From: Pseudocolwellia agarivorans
Lineage (GTDB): Bacteria > Pseudomonadota > Gammaproteobacteria > Enterobacterales > Alteromonadaceae
Direction: 5' to 3'
Assembly (NCBI RefSeq): GCF_002000085.1
Contig: NZ_MUZU01000001.1
Location: 620,001 to 684,000, forward strand
DNA length: 64,000 nucleotides
Shown here: positions 15,078 through 23,584 of the stretch, in pieces
How the letters are laid out: each line of letters opens with the position of its first letter
How positions within the stretch are numbered: the first letter of the stretch is position 1
Notes under the pieces: generated by a model
The model's database searches: none
The model's input: only the letters and a program-made list of their open reading frames with translations
Told to the model about the DNA's origin: nothing
Program-made: the position numbers and the translations under genes

Positions 15078-16556
15078 TTAGGCAATTGGTAATTTAATCA
15101 CGATAGCTAAGCCGCCTAAACTTGAATGTTCAGCGAATATTTCACCTTGATGTGCATTAACAATGTGACGGCATATAGACAAACCTAAACCTGAACCACC
15201 TGTTTTACGATTTCTAGAGTTTTCAACACGGTATAGGTGTTCAAATAAGTTACCTAAGTGCTTATCGTCAACTCCACATCCATTATCTTCAAAAGTAATA
15301 AACGCTAAGGACTCTGTAGCCTTTGCTTCAACACCTAACGATATTTTAAATTTAGTGCCGTTTGAATACTTAATGGCATTATTAATAATGTTTTCAAACA
15401 ATTGATACAGCCTTGTTTTATCAACATAAATAGCAATGTTTTTATCCTTAACATCTACACTCAGTGTCATGCCAGCATCAGACAAGTAACTACGATATTT
15501 GTCTTCTTCACTTTGTAATAACTCGACTAAGTTTTCATGCTTTTTACGGTAGCGCATGCCGCCAATATCAGCGCTAGTAAGTTGTTGTAAATCTTCAATA
15601 AGATGTGTTAAATGTTTTAATTCGTCATTTGCAGAAGAAATATTGCTTTGCGTTAATGGCCTAATACCATCAAGCATCGCCTCAAGCTCGCCACTTAAAA
15701 TTGCAATAGGCGTGCGTAACTCGTGAGAGATATTAGCTAACCAGCGTTTTCTCGCTATTTCATTTTCCGACAAGGTAAGCGCTAATTCATTATAGTCGCG
15801 ACTCAGCTCACCGAGTTCGTCTTGTCGATTCAAATGAATAGGATGTTGATAATCTCCCTGCGTTAATTTATGTACACCTCGGGTAATTAAGCGAATAGGC
15901 TCAACAACATGCCTTGCTAAAGGTAAAGCAACTAAAGCCACTAACCCCATTAAAAGAATCCCGATCAGCCATAAATACTGCTGTTGTTGCTCTATAAAAT
16001 CGAGCTCGTAACCTTGGGTTAATTGATTACGTTTAGACACCGCTAAAAAACCTACCGTGTTATTATTAACAAGGATCTTTTTCTTGCTGTATTCCAAGTT
16101 TTCGAAAGCCTTGCCTGCAATAAGTACGTTATTACTGTCAAATAAAGCATAATGTGCTTCGCTACCAGAAGGGTGCGGTGGTGGCGGTAAATGCTCACCT
16201 AAAGCAAAACCATCTCTTGCTCTGCTATGCTCACGATCTTGAGGCGGTAACTCTGAAGGCCTTCTATGCTGAAAACCTAAAGCGGGTGGCCTGTTTGAAA
16301 AGTCACTGTTCGAAAGGCTTTCTGAAATTAAGTATCGTAATTTTTTATGCTTTCCACTCATACCCTGCCAATTATCATGTTTTTGATATTCTGTAGCGAG
16401 TTCTTTTACTACCGGGGTAAGTGTTTCTATTTCTTTAGTATTAACGTATTCAATCATGCCTTTGCCAAGGCTCCACTGCATAAGTAAAACAAGGAATAAA
16501 ACCAATACCAAACTAAAGCCAAAAAATATTAAAAAAAACTTTTTTTGAATATTCAT
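15078..16556 (-). CDS. Sensor histidine kinase with Pro/His-rich periplasmic domain
   Basis: I start at ATG 16556 (MNIQKKFFLIFFGFSLVLVL); a longer frame would need a TTG at 16589 without a clear ribosome site. The 492-residue kinase has membrane helices at about residues 5-27 and 190-213, a HAMP linker, the H-box LANISHELRTPIAIL (His278), N-box NIINNAIKYSN, G1 FEDNGCGVDDKHL and G2 GGSGLGLSICRHIV. The periplasmic region contains an unusual Pro/His/Arg-rich stretch at about residues 87-135, including HRRPSELPPQDREHSR and LPPPPHPSGSEAHY, which could bind a metal. Architecture resembles BaeS/CpxA-like kinases. A TGTGCA repeat lies 68-84 bases upstream. Confidence 0.92.
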   Translation of the reverse strand: MNIQKKFFLIFFGFSLVLVLFLVLLMQWSLGKGMIEYVNTKEIETLTPVVKELATEYQKHDNWQGMSGKHKKLRYLISESLSNSDFSNRPPALGFQHRRPSELPPQDREHSRARDGFALGEHLPPPPHPSGSEAHYALFDSNNVLIAGKAFENLEYSKKKILVNNNTVGFLAVSKRNQLTQGYELDFIEQQQQYLWLIGILLMGLVALVALPLARHVVEPIRLITRGVHKLTQGDYQHPIHLNRQDELGELSRDYNELALTLSENEIARKRWLANISHELRTPIAILSGELEAMLDGIRPLTQSNISSANDELKHLTHLIEDLQQLTSADIGGMRYRKKHENLVELLQSEEDKYRSYLSDAGMTLSVDVKDKNIAIYVDKTRLYQLFENIINNAIKYSNGTKFKISLGVEAKATESLAFITFEDNGCGVDDKHLGNLFEHLYRVENSRNRKTGGSGLGLSICRHIVNAHQGEIFAEHSSLGGLAIVIKLPIA

Positions 16557-16623
16557 AAACCAACAATTAACCTTAATATTATTGAGCAAGCAACCATTTC
16601 ATAAAAAAAGAGTAGCAATTAAA

Positions 16624-16640
16624 TGTGCAAGTAATGTGCA
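16624..16640 (-). promoter_or_regulatory. TGTGCA direct repeat, candidate response-regulator site (copy 3)
   Basis: TGTGCAAGTAATGTGCA carries two perfect hexamers 11 bases apart, followed by TAAACTAAAGAA. It lies upstream of the sensor kinase gene, implying autoregulation of the two-component system. It also sits just downstream of the LysR gene, leaving a short intergenic region. Confidence 0.7.
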
Positions 16641-16675
16641 TAAACTAAAGAATTTAAGATGAAACCTTCTCTCTC

Positions 16676-17548
16676 TTATGAAAACTCATTCCAAATCATA
16701 CTTGAAACAGGCCCTAATGAAGTTTCTTGTCGTTTAATTAAACGTATCTCACCACTTATGCTGTATTCAAGTTCAGCAGGTTGTAGCTTAATAAGTTGGC
16801 CTGACTTAAGCTCTTCTTCCACCATAAATTCAGGAATATAACCCCAGCCTAACCCTTCAACGAGCATATTTTTAAGGGTGTAAGCGTCTTTGGTTCGCCA
16901 CTGTCTGCAACCTTTAAGTAAAATAAGATCGTGAGTGTCAAAGCTTAAATCGCTCTCTTCCACATTAATGTGCACCTCTTGTTTTAAGTCATTAATATTA
17001 ATGTTTTTAAAAGTAGGAAATAATTGAGGTGCTGCCACTAAAATAATACTGAAATGGCTGATAGGTAATGACTCTAAGTCACCTAAAGCATATAGAGTTG
17101 GCCACCATGGGCTAATGGCTAAATCAATTTTTTCTTTTTTGAGTAAATCTAAAGAACCAAAACGAGACTCACCAATTAATTCAATTTCAGTATAGGGAAA
17201 TTGAGTTTGGCAGCGTTTTAACACCGATAATATATTCGATAGCGGGCATATAGCGTCGTAACCTAGCCTTATTTTAGCTTCATTCCCTTCACCTAAATGT
17301 TGCCCTAAAGAATTAAGCTGCGAAGCAGATTGCAGTAACTCTTGTGCTTTATGATAAAACAACTTACCAGCTTCGGTTAAGGTTAATCGGTAGTTATCTC
17401 GGGTTAAAATTTGAAAACCATATTCTGCCTCTAGCTTTTTTAATGCCATAGACAATGCTGGTTGGGTTTTATGTAAACTTATTGCGGCTTTTTGCAAAGT
17501 TCCGCATTCAACAATGCGGCATAATGTTCTAATTTGATCTAAGGTCAT
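16676..17548 (-). CDS. LysR-family transcriptional regulator
   Basis: The 290-residue protein has the LysR helix-turn-helix at its N-terminus (MTLDQIRTLCRIVECGTL, then KTQPALSMALKKLEAEYGFQIL, about residues 1-60) and a periplasmic-binding-protein-like effector domain from about residue 88. It is divergent from the RND efflux genes, with 147 bases between them containing an inverted repeat over the efflux promoter. It probably controls that efflux pair. The inducing molecule cannot be read from the sequence. Confidence 0.93.
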   Translation of the reverse strand: MTLDQIRTLCRIVECGTLQKAAISLHKTQPALSMALKKLEAEYGFQILTRDNYRLTLTEAGKLFYHKAQELLQSASQLNSLGQHLGEGNEAKIRLGYDAICPLSNILSVLKRCQTQFPYTEIELIGESRFGSLDLLKKEKIDLAISPWWPTLYALGDLESLPISHFSIILVAAPQLFPTFKNININDLKQEVHINVEESDLSFDTHDLILLKGCRQWRTKDAYTLKNMLVEGLGWGYIPEFMVEEELKSGQLIKLQPAELEYSISGEIRLIKRQETSLGPVSSMIWNEFS

Positions 17549-17618
17549 TTACTTACGGTTCTAAATAATAGCTATCAAAGAGTATAAATTAAATTGAACA
17601 AGTTAATTAATTTATATC

Positions 17619-17649
17619 AATACTTTTATTAGTATTCTCAAGCTATAAT
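17619..17649 (+). promoter_or_regulatory. Inverted repeat and -10 of the RND operon promoter
   Basis: AATACT (17619-17624) and AGTATT (17631-17636) form an inverted repeat with a six-base centre, in the size range of LysR-type operators. A perfect -10 TATAAT lies at 17644-17649. No good -35 is present at the expected place, which the repeat covers, suggesting activator-dependent transcription of the efflux genes. Confidence 0.5.
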
Positions 17650-17695
17650 TGTTGTACTAAAACGGATTTATTCTATCTATTATCTAGAGGCTCAT

Positions 17696-18805
17696 ATGTT
17701 TTTACAGGCTCATAAAATTCACTACATTATTTCAACCTTATTTATACCCGTAATATTGCTGATATCGGGTTGCGATAATTCAACACCAGCTCCTGATAAA
17801 GAAAAACTTATTCGCCCAGCTAAAATATTTACGGTAGTAGATCCTTCTGAACAGGCGATACGTAATTTCCCTGGAGAAGTTGAAGCAAATGCCACATCTA
17901 AACTGGCGTTTAGAGTAAGTGGGCAAGTTATCGATTTCCCAGTAAAACCGGGCAATACAGTTGAAAAAGGCGATGTGGTCGCACGATTAGATCCTACAGA
18001 CTTTGAGCTGCAACTTGACGATAGACAAGCGCGATATGATTTAGCTAAATCTCAATTTGAACAAGCTAAACTTTTATTAGCACGTAAGTTAGGCTCTCAA
18101 TCAGGTTTTGACGAAGCAAAAGCTAATTTAGGGGTTGCGCTATCGTCTCTTAACGTGGCTAAAAACAATTTAGAATACACCTATTTACACGCGCCTTTCT
18201 CGGGCAATATCTCTAAAGTATTTATTAAAAACTTTGACCATGTTCAAGCTAAACAAACCATTATAGATTTACAAACACTAGACATTATTGACATTTCAAT
18301 ACAAATGCCTGAAAACATCGCGTCACGTGTTAAAAAAGGCTCTAAGCATCAACCAACGGTTATTTTTGATTCACACCCTGATCAAGAGTTTTTAGCTACC
18401 GTTAAAGAATGGGACACACAAGCAGATCCTTCTACGCTTACTTATAAAGTTGTTTTTTCTTTACCCACTCCTAAAGATTTTAATGCCCTACCCGGTATGT
18501 CTGCCAATATTCGCATAGACCTTTCTAAAATAACTCACTTAGAATCACAAGCACTTATTTTACCTATCAGCGCCGTATTTTCACCTGAAGATAAACCGCT
18601 TAATCACCCGAAAAAGTTTGTTTGGAAAGTTGATCCAAATACCATGAAAGTACATAGCGTTCCAGTTGAAGTAGGAGAAGTAAAAAGCACGGGTATTGAA
18701 GTGCTTTCAGGCCTAAGTGCAGGTGACCAAATTATTGCAGCAGGCAGTAACTTTTTAACTGAAGGCATGCAGATTCGTCCTTGGAATCGTGAAAAGGGCT
18801 TATAA
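17696..18805 (+). CDS. RND efflux periplasmic adaptor lipoprotein
   Basis: This 369-residue membrane-fusion protein has a lipoprotein signal (LLISGC, Cys26) and the usual order of barrel-sandwich hybrid, helical hairpin and beta-barrel domains. Visible are FRVSGQVIDFPVKPGNTVEKGDVVARLDP, the helical hairpin around residues 100-145, and TYLHAPFSGNISKVF on the return strand. It links an inner-membrane RND pump to an outer-membrane channel; no channel gene is nearby, so a TolC-type protein from elsewhere is probably used. AGAGG precedes the ATG. The pump gene starts directly after its stop (TAAATG). Confidence 0.93.
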   Translation: MFLQAHKIHYIISTLFIPVILLISGCDNSTPAPDKEKLIRPAKIFTVVDPSEQAIRNFPGEVEANATSKLAFRVSGQVIDFPVKPGNTVEKGDVVARLDPTDFELQLDDRQARYDLAKSQFEQAKLLLARKLGSQSGFDEAKANLGVALSSLNVAKNNLEYTYLHAPFSGNISKVFIKNFDHVQAKQTIIDLQTLDIIDISIQMPENIASRVKKGSKHQPTVIFDSHPDQEFLATVKEWDTQADPSTLTYKVVFSLPTPKDFNALPGMSANIRIDLSKITHLESQALILPISAVFSPEDKPLNHPKKFVWKVDPNTMKVHSVPVEVGEVKSTGIEVLSGLSAGDQIIAAGSNFLTEGMQIRPWNREKGL

Positions 18806-21800
18806 ATGAAACTTACCGAGTATTCTATAAAAAACAGCGTAACCAGCTGGATGTTTGTGTTTATATTACTGTTTGGTGGCATTATTGCCTATAACGGTTT
18901 AGGACGTTTAGAAGATCCTGAATTTACCTTAAAAATGGCAATGGTCACTACGGCTTACCCAGGCGCTTCACCTACCCAAGTTGAGGAAGAAGTAAGTTAC
19001 CCCATTGAGAATGCCATTCAACAACTCCCTTATGTAAAATTTGTAACCTCTATTTCAAGTGCAGGGTTTTCTCAAATTGTGGTAGAGATGAAACCCACTT
19101 ACCGTAAAAACGATTTAAAGCAAATTTGGGATGAATTAAGACGCAAAATTAATGACCTCACACCAAAGCTTCCTCCCGGCGTTTATCCTCCTACCGTAAT
19201 TGACGATTTTGGTGATGTATTTGGCGTATTACTTGCCATTAGCGGTGATGGTTACTCTTACGAAGAGCTAAAAGATTATGCTGACTATTTACGTCGCGAA
19301 CTCGTGTTAATGAAAGGCGTAGGCAAAGTTAATGTTTCGGGTGAACAACAAGAGCAAATAGTGGTTGAAATAACACGAAATAAATTGGCAGCGTTAGGTA
19401 TTCCACCCAGTAGAATTTATCAATTACTGCAAACTCAAAATCAAGTATCTAACTCAGGTAAAGTTAAAATTGGTAGCGAATACATTCGCTTACACCCCAC
19501 AGGCGAATTTCAAACCGTTAAAGAACTAGAAGGTTTAATTATTTCAAATCCGGGGGCGTCTGAACTGGTTTATTTAGGTGATGTTGCCACTATCAGTCGC
19601 GATTATGCCGAAGTGCCTAGCCATATAACTAACTACAACAACAAACAAGCTTTATTAGTGGGGGTGTCGTTTTCATCAGGTGTTAATGTTGTAGAAATAG
19701 GCAAACATATTGAAGAGCGTATTAGCGAATTAGAAAACTTTCGCCCGATAGGTTTAGAGGTAGCTAACGTTTATAATCAACCCGCGGAAGTTGACAATTC
19801 CATGCAAAGTTTCATGGTAAGTTTAATAGAAGCCGTTGCTATTGTTATTGCGGTACTGCTTATTTTTATGGGTGTAAAAACTGGTATTCTCATTGGTGTA
19901 ATATTACTGCTTACCGTATTAGGTACTTTCATTTTCATGAATTTATTTAGTATTGATCTACAACGCATATCATTAGGTGCATTAATTATTGCTTTAGGTA
20001 TGCTGGTTGATAATGCCATTGTCGTCACCGAAGGCATTCTCATCGGCATGAAAAAAGGCCAAACCAAGCTACAAGCCTCGTTAAATATTACTTCGCAAAC
20101 TAACCTCCCTCTTTTAGGTGCCACGGTAATAGCCATTGCAGCATTCGCCCCTATTGGTTTATCGTCAGACGCAACAGGTGAATTTGCCGGTAGTTTATTT
20201 TGGGTACTTCTTATTTCACTACTGCTGAGCTGGGTAACCGCCATAACCTTAACGCCCTTTTTTGCTCATATCATGTTTAAAGAAACAATAACGAATAAAA
20301 ATATTGAAGGCGATGAAACCAAGCCAAACAATCAAAATGAAGATCATTACAAAGGCGCTATATTTACTGGTTATAAAGCCTTGTTAAGTTTATGTATGAA
20401 ACACAGAGCCATTACTTTGTTTATGATGCTTGCTTTATTTGTCATGTCTGTTATCGGTTTTGGTCAAGTAAAACAGTCGTTTTTTCCTAAGTCGAACACG
20501 CCTATGTTTTACCTAGATTATTGGCGTTTTCAAGGTTCTGATATCAGAGAAACACAAAAAGATATTGAGTCGATACAAGCTTACTTATTAAAGCAAAATA
20601 AGGTTACTCAAATTACTTCTACGGTAGGCCGTGGTGCACCACGTTTTATGCTGACATATGCGCCTGAAAAGTCGTATCCTGCTTTTGGACAGCTAATTAT
20701 TCGTGTTGAAAACAGAGAAGCATTACCCGAGGTTATGGGAGATTTACGTACTTACGTGAGTGAAAACTATCCGCAAGCTCAGTTTAAAGTAAAAGCGATG
20801 GAAATAGGCCCTACAACAGACGCTAAAATTGAAGCTCGCTTTTCTGGCCCCGATCCTGATGTACTTCGAAATTTAGCATTACAAGCCACTCAAGTATTAA
20901 AAGATGACGGTAAAGCTTTTAATATTCGACATGATTGGCGAGAGCGCACTAAAGTTATTCGCCCTCAGTTTAACGAAGCTATGGGCCGACGAGTAGGCGT
21001 AAGTAAACATGATATAGACGAACTTTTGTTAACCAACTTCTCTGGTCAGCAAGTAGGTTTGTATCGTGAAGGTACTAAGCTGCTCCCTATTGTAGCGCGA
21101 GCGCCAAAAGAAGAGCGTTTAAACATAGATACCTTGCCTGAACTACAAGTTTACAGCGCATCGTCGGGTAAGCACGTACCTATTACGCAAGTCATCAACG
21201 GCTTTGAAACCGACTGGGAGGATTCACTGATAATGAGACGCGACAGAAAGCGTACCATTACCGTAATGGCTGACCACGATGTTTTAGGTGACGAAACAGC
21301 CGCGAGTTTATTTAATAGAGTTAGGGCGCCAATTGAAGCCATTAAATTACCTCAAGGTTACTCTTTTGAATGGGGTGGTGAGCATGAGTCTTCTAAAAAA
21401 GCACAAGCCGCCTTATTTGGTGGCCTGCCTTTAGGCTATTTAGTTATGTTTGCTATTACTGTGTTGCTGTTTAATTCAATTAAAGCGCCGCTTGTTATTT
21501 GGGCAACTGTACCACTTGCACTTATAGGTGTTTCAACAGGCTTGCTTGTAATGGGCGCCCCGTTTAGCTTTATGGCATTGCTCGGGTTATTAAGTTTATC
21601 AGGCATGTTAATTAAAAATGGCATTGTGCTGGTTGATCAAATAAACCTAGAACTTCGCGAAGGAAAAGAGCCTTACAACGCCGTATTTGATTCTGCCGTA
21701 AGTCGTGTAAGACCTGTAGCTATGGCCGCAATAACCACTATTTTAGGTATGATACCGTTACTATTCGATGTGTTTTTTGAGTCAATGGCGGTAACAATAA

Positions 21801-21892
21801 TGTTTGGTTTAGGCTTTGCCACCATACTAACGTTAATTGTTGTACCTGTGCTGTTTACCGTACTGTATAAAATCAAGGCAGTACAAAATTAA
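18806..21892 (+). CDS. RND efflux pump inner-membrane transporter
   Basis: The 1028-residue transporter has the full RND layout: an N-terminal helix, two large periplasmic loops, and two sets of membrane helices. The proton-relay segment in helix 4 is GMLVDNAIVVTEG (Asp402), with Asn where many HAE1 pumps have a second Asp. The second half has GMLIKNGIVLVDQI and a C-terminal helix bundle ending VVPVLFTVLYKIK. It uses proton motive force to expel small molecules through the adaptor. Together with the adaptor and divergent LysR gene, it forms a complete inducible efflux module except for the outer-membrane channel. Substrate is unknown. Confidence 0.93.
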   Translation: MKLTEYSIKNSVTSWMFVFILLFGGIIAYNGLGRLEDPEFTLKMAMVTTAYPGASPTQVEEEVSYPIENAIQQLPYVKFVTSISSAGFSQIVVEMKPTYRKNDLKQIWDELRRKINDLTPKLPPGVYPPTVIDDFGDVFGVLLAISGDGYSYEELKDYADYLRRELVLMKGVGKVNVSGEQQEQIVVEITRNKLAALGIPPSRIYQLLQTQNQVSNSGKVKIGSEYIRLHPTGEFQTVKELEGLIISNPGASELVYLGDVATISRDYAEVPSHITNYNNKQALLVGVSFSSGVNVVEIGKHIEERISELENFRPIGLEVANVYNQPAEVDNSMQSFMVSLIEAVAIVIAVLLIFMGVKTGILIGVILLLTVLGTFIFMNLFSIDLQRISLGALIIALGMLVDNAIVVTEGILIGMKKGQTKLQASLNITSQTNLPLLGATVIAIAAFAPIGLSSDATGEFAGSLFWVLLISLLLSWVTAITLTPFFAHIMFKETITNKNIEGDETKPNNQNEDHYKGAIFTGYKALLSLCMKHRAITLFMMLALFVMSVIGFGQVKQSFFPKSNTPMFYLDYWRFQGSDIRETQKDIESIQAYLLKQNKVTQITSTVGRGAPRFMLTYAPEKSYPAFGQLIIRVENREALPEVMGDLRTYVSENYPQAQFKVKAMEIGPTTDAKIEARFSGPDPDVLRNLALQATQVLKDDGKAFNIRHDWRERTKVIRPQFNEAMGRRVGVSKHDIDELLLTNFSGQQVGLYREGTKLLPIVARAPKEERLNIDTLPELQVYSASSGKHVPITQVINGFETDWEDSLIMRRDRKRTITVMADHDVLGDETAASLFNRVRAPIEAIKLPQGYSFEWGGEHESSKKAQAALFGGLPLGYLVMFAITVLLFNSIKAPLVIWATVPLALIGVSTGLLVMGAPFSFMALLGLLSLSGMLIKNGIVLVDQINLELREGKEPYNAVFDSAVSRVRPVAMAAITTILGMIPLLFDVFFESMAVTIMFGLGFATILTLIVVPVLFTVLYKIKAVQN

Positions 21893-21971
21893 GACTGTAT
21901 AAAATTAAGTTTATTGCTAAACCATAAAAGATTGCCCTACTTCAATTAGGGTAATGGGTAAAAAATAATAG

Positions 21972-22001
21972 AGCCTGTGTTTATATAACATAGGCTTTTT
22001 T
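21972..22001 (+). terminator. Rho-independent terminator of the RND operon
   Basis: AGCCTGTGTT and AACATAGGCT form a 10-base-pair stem (one G-U pair) with loop TATAT, followed by six T residues. It lies 80 bases after the pump stop codon. Confidence 0.8.
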
Positions 22002-22153
22002 ATAGTTGAATGTTTAGATAGGTTTTAACAGTTTGAGTTTACTGTATTTTCTGGTAAATTATTCAATATTGAAGTGGGCGTTATTGAGGCGTCTAAACAA
22101 TAATTTGTTAATAGTAATATAATAAAAGTTTAGTTTTTCACAAGGAGAAAAAA

Positions 22154-22462
22154 ATGGAATTTGAGTGGGATGAAAATAAAAGACAAAAAACACTATTTGA
22201 GCGCGGCATTGATTTTATCGATGCTGCTTTAGTGTGGGATGATCCTTTAAAGCAAGAAAGAACGGATACACGAAATGATTATGGGGAACCACGATATCAA
22301 ACTATAGGAAAAGGCCCTGTTGGAATATTATTCGTAGTTTATACTGTTAGGATATATGAATTAGGTAAACCTATTAATAGACTTATTTCTGTTCGTAGAG
22401 CAAATAAAAAAGAAATTGTACAATATGAGTCTAGAACTTTTGCAAAAGGGCTTCAACAATGA
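22154..22462 (+). CDS. brnT: BrnT-family toxin (type II toxin-antitoxin)
   Basis: This 102-residue protein carries the BrnT/DUF497 pattern: MEFEWDENKRQKTLFERGIDF at the start, ALVWDDP, then RYQTIGKGPVGILFVVYTV and a late basic segment ISVRRANKKEIVQYES. BrnT folds like RelE-type ribonucleases and inhibits translation when free. GGAGA precedes the ATG. The stop codon overlaps the next gene by four bases (ATGA), as usual for toxin-first BrnTA operons. The downstream partner is shorter than usual BrnA. Confidence 0.9.
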   Translation: MEFEWDENKRQKTLFERGIDFIDAALVWDDPLKQERTDTRNDYGEPRYQTIGKGPVGILFVVYTVRIYELGKPINRLISVRRANKKEIVQYESRTFAKGLQQ

Positions 22463-22638
22463 CAAGTAATACAACGCGTTTATCATTAAATCAGATTAGA
22501 AAACTAAAAAGTTTAACTAATTCAAAAAAATTCAATGAAACAACCGAAGAAGATATACAAAAACAAATATCTGAAGATCCTGAACTTTATGAACTTACAG
22601 ATGAAGAGCTAGCTGAATTTAATTTATCAAGGAAATAA
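22459..22638 (+). CDS. Short BrnT-associated antitoxin-like protein
   Basis: A 59-codon frame starts at the ATG overlapping the brnT stop. The product has TTRLSLNQIRKLKSLTNS, then TTEEDIQKQISEDPEL and a final LTDEELAEFNLSRK. The R-x-S-L-x-x-[IL] start, the T-E-E-D-I segment and the D-P-E-L segment resemble the N-terminal half of BrnA-like partners of BrnT, as I recall them. The ribbon-helix-helix DNA-binding C-terminus of full BrnA is absent. It is probably the antitoxin that neutralises BrnT; without an RHH domain it may not autorepress. Confidence 0.7.
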   Translation: MTSNTTRLSLNQIRKLKSLTNSKKFNETTEEDIQKQISEDPELYELTDEELAEFNLSRK

Positions 22639-22639
22639 A

Positions 22640-22765
22640 ATGCAAAAAAAATCAGGGAAAGTGAGAGTATCACTTAAAGAGCTAAAACAAATGAAAGGAA
22701 AGTCGAACATAGTTAAACTTCTTAATGAACAAAAAAAAGAGCGTGAAAAAATTGACAGTGAATGA
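22640..22765 (+). CDS. Second tiny antitoxin-like protein
   Basis: A 41-codon frame starts one base after the previous stop (TAAAATG, with AAGG upstream). The product, starting MQKKSGKVRVSLKELKQMKG and ending NEQKKEREKIDSE, shares the start pattern R-x-S-L-x-x-[IL]-x-x-[LM]-K with the 59-residue protein before it. The two look like a tandem duplication of a BrnT-partner N-terminal module, or a split or paired antitoxin. A strong hairpin follows. Coding is supported by spacing, shared motif and ribosome site, but the product is short. Confidence 0.6.
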   Translation: MQKKSGKVRVSLKELKQMKGKSNIVKLLNEQKKEREKIDSE

Positions 22766-22787
22766 TTGATAAGCTCTAGCATATATG

Positions 22788-22820
22788 AGCCCTATTGCCG
22801 TCAATAGGGCTTATTTAATT
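22788..22820 (+). terminator. Hairpin terminator after the BrnT module
   Basis: AGCCCTATTG and CAATAGGGCT make a perfect 10-base-pair stem with loop CCGT, followed by the T-rich but interrupted tract TATTTAATT. It closes the three-gene toxin-antitoxin unit. Confidence 0.65.
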
Positions 22821-22979
22821 ACCGCCAGACAACTAATGGTTGAGCCAACTCACAAGTTCATCTACCTCACTTTGTCAATTAAGCAATAAACGATAGTTTA
22901 CGCCAATAGAATGATGATTTTTCATGCTGTAAAATATTTTTATAAAAACGATAATGGAATATCGTCAAGATAATTAATT

Positions 22980-23357
22980 ATGGGTGATAGGGAAGTTTGG
23001 ATTGCTATCTTAATTGTAGCCTCGATTGCATCGGGTATTTTTTATGTAGCTTTTGGCCAAATTACGGTGCGAAAGTTAAGGAAGAATCCTGAAACTAAAA
23101 ATGTACTTGGCTTAGGTTTTGTTAGTGGTTGGGATATAATTAATGTTGCTCAAGCCTTTTCGCTTCCAAGAGCGTGGACTCGTAAAATTGAAAATAGTAA
23201 ATTTTCGTTCATTTATGCTAATACAACAGTTTTATTTGATAATACAACTAAGTTTGATCGAATTCTTGGTTGTATATTTTACTGGTTACTAACACTTTCA
23301 GGTCTATTCGGCGCTTTACTTGTGTTACTTAATTATCTTGGTGTTTTCAATAATTAG
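22980..23357 (+). CDS. Small membrane protein of unknown function
   Basis: This 125-residue protein has two clear membrane helices, at about residues 6-26 and 98-120, joined by a basic cytoplasm-like loop containing WDIINVAQAFSLPRAWTRKIENS. I do not recognise the family. It is a stand-alone gene between the toxin-antitoxin module and the converging dehydrogenase gene. The ribosome site is weak, but the length and clean hydrophobic pattern support coding. Confidence 0.6.
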   Translation: MGDREVWIAILIVASIASGIFYVAFGQITVRKLRKNPETKNVLGLGFVSGWDIINVAQAFSLPRAWTRKIENSKFSFIYANTTVLFDNTTKFDRILGCIFYWLLTLSGLFGALLVLLNYLGVFNN

Positions 23358-23584
23358 AAGTTTATAAGGCACTTACAACGAAATTAACTGGTGACTATAA
23401 CTTACATAATCACCTGTTATGTCTGCAATGCAAAGCTATCATAAAGTAACATCAACCGGACGATAACTATAAACTTAACTTCAGTTTCCCTATCAAGAAC
23501 ACTCATCATTTAACTTTTTTAATACAGCTGTAGAGGCAATAACTTACCTCTACAGCTGTTGGGTTAACTTACGCCCGATAAAAT

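Noticed and set aside
19777-20244. A 155-codon open frame on the minus strand inside the RND transporter gene
   Set aside because: It lies wholly antisense to a well-supported gene, has no recognisable domain, and such shadows are common in this AT-rich DNA.
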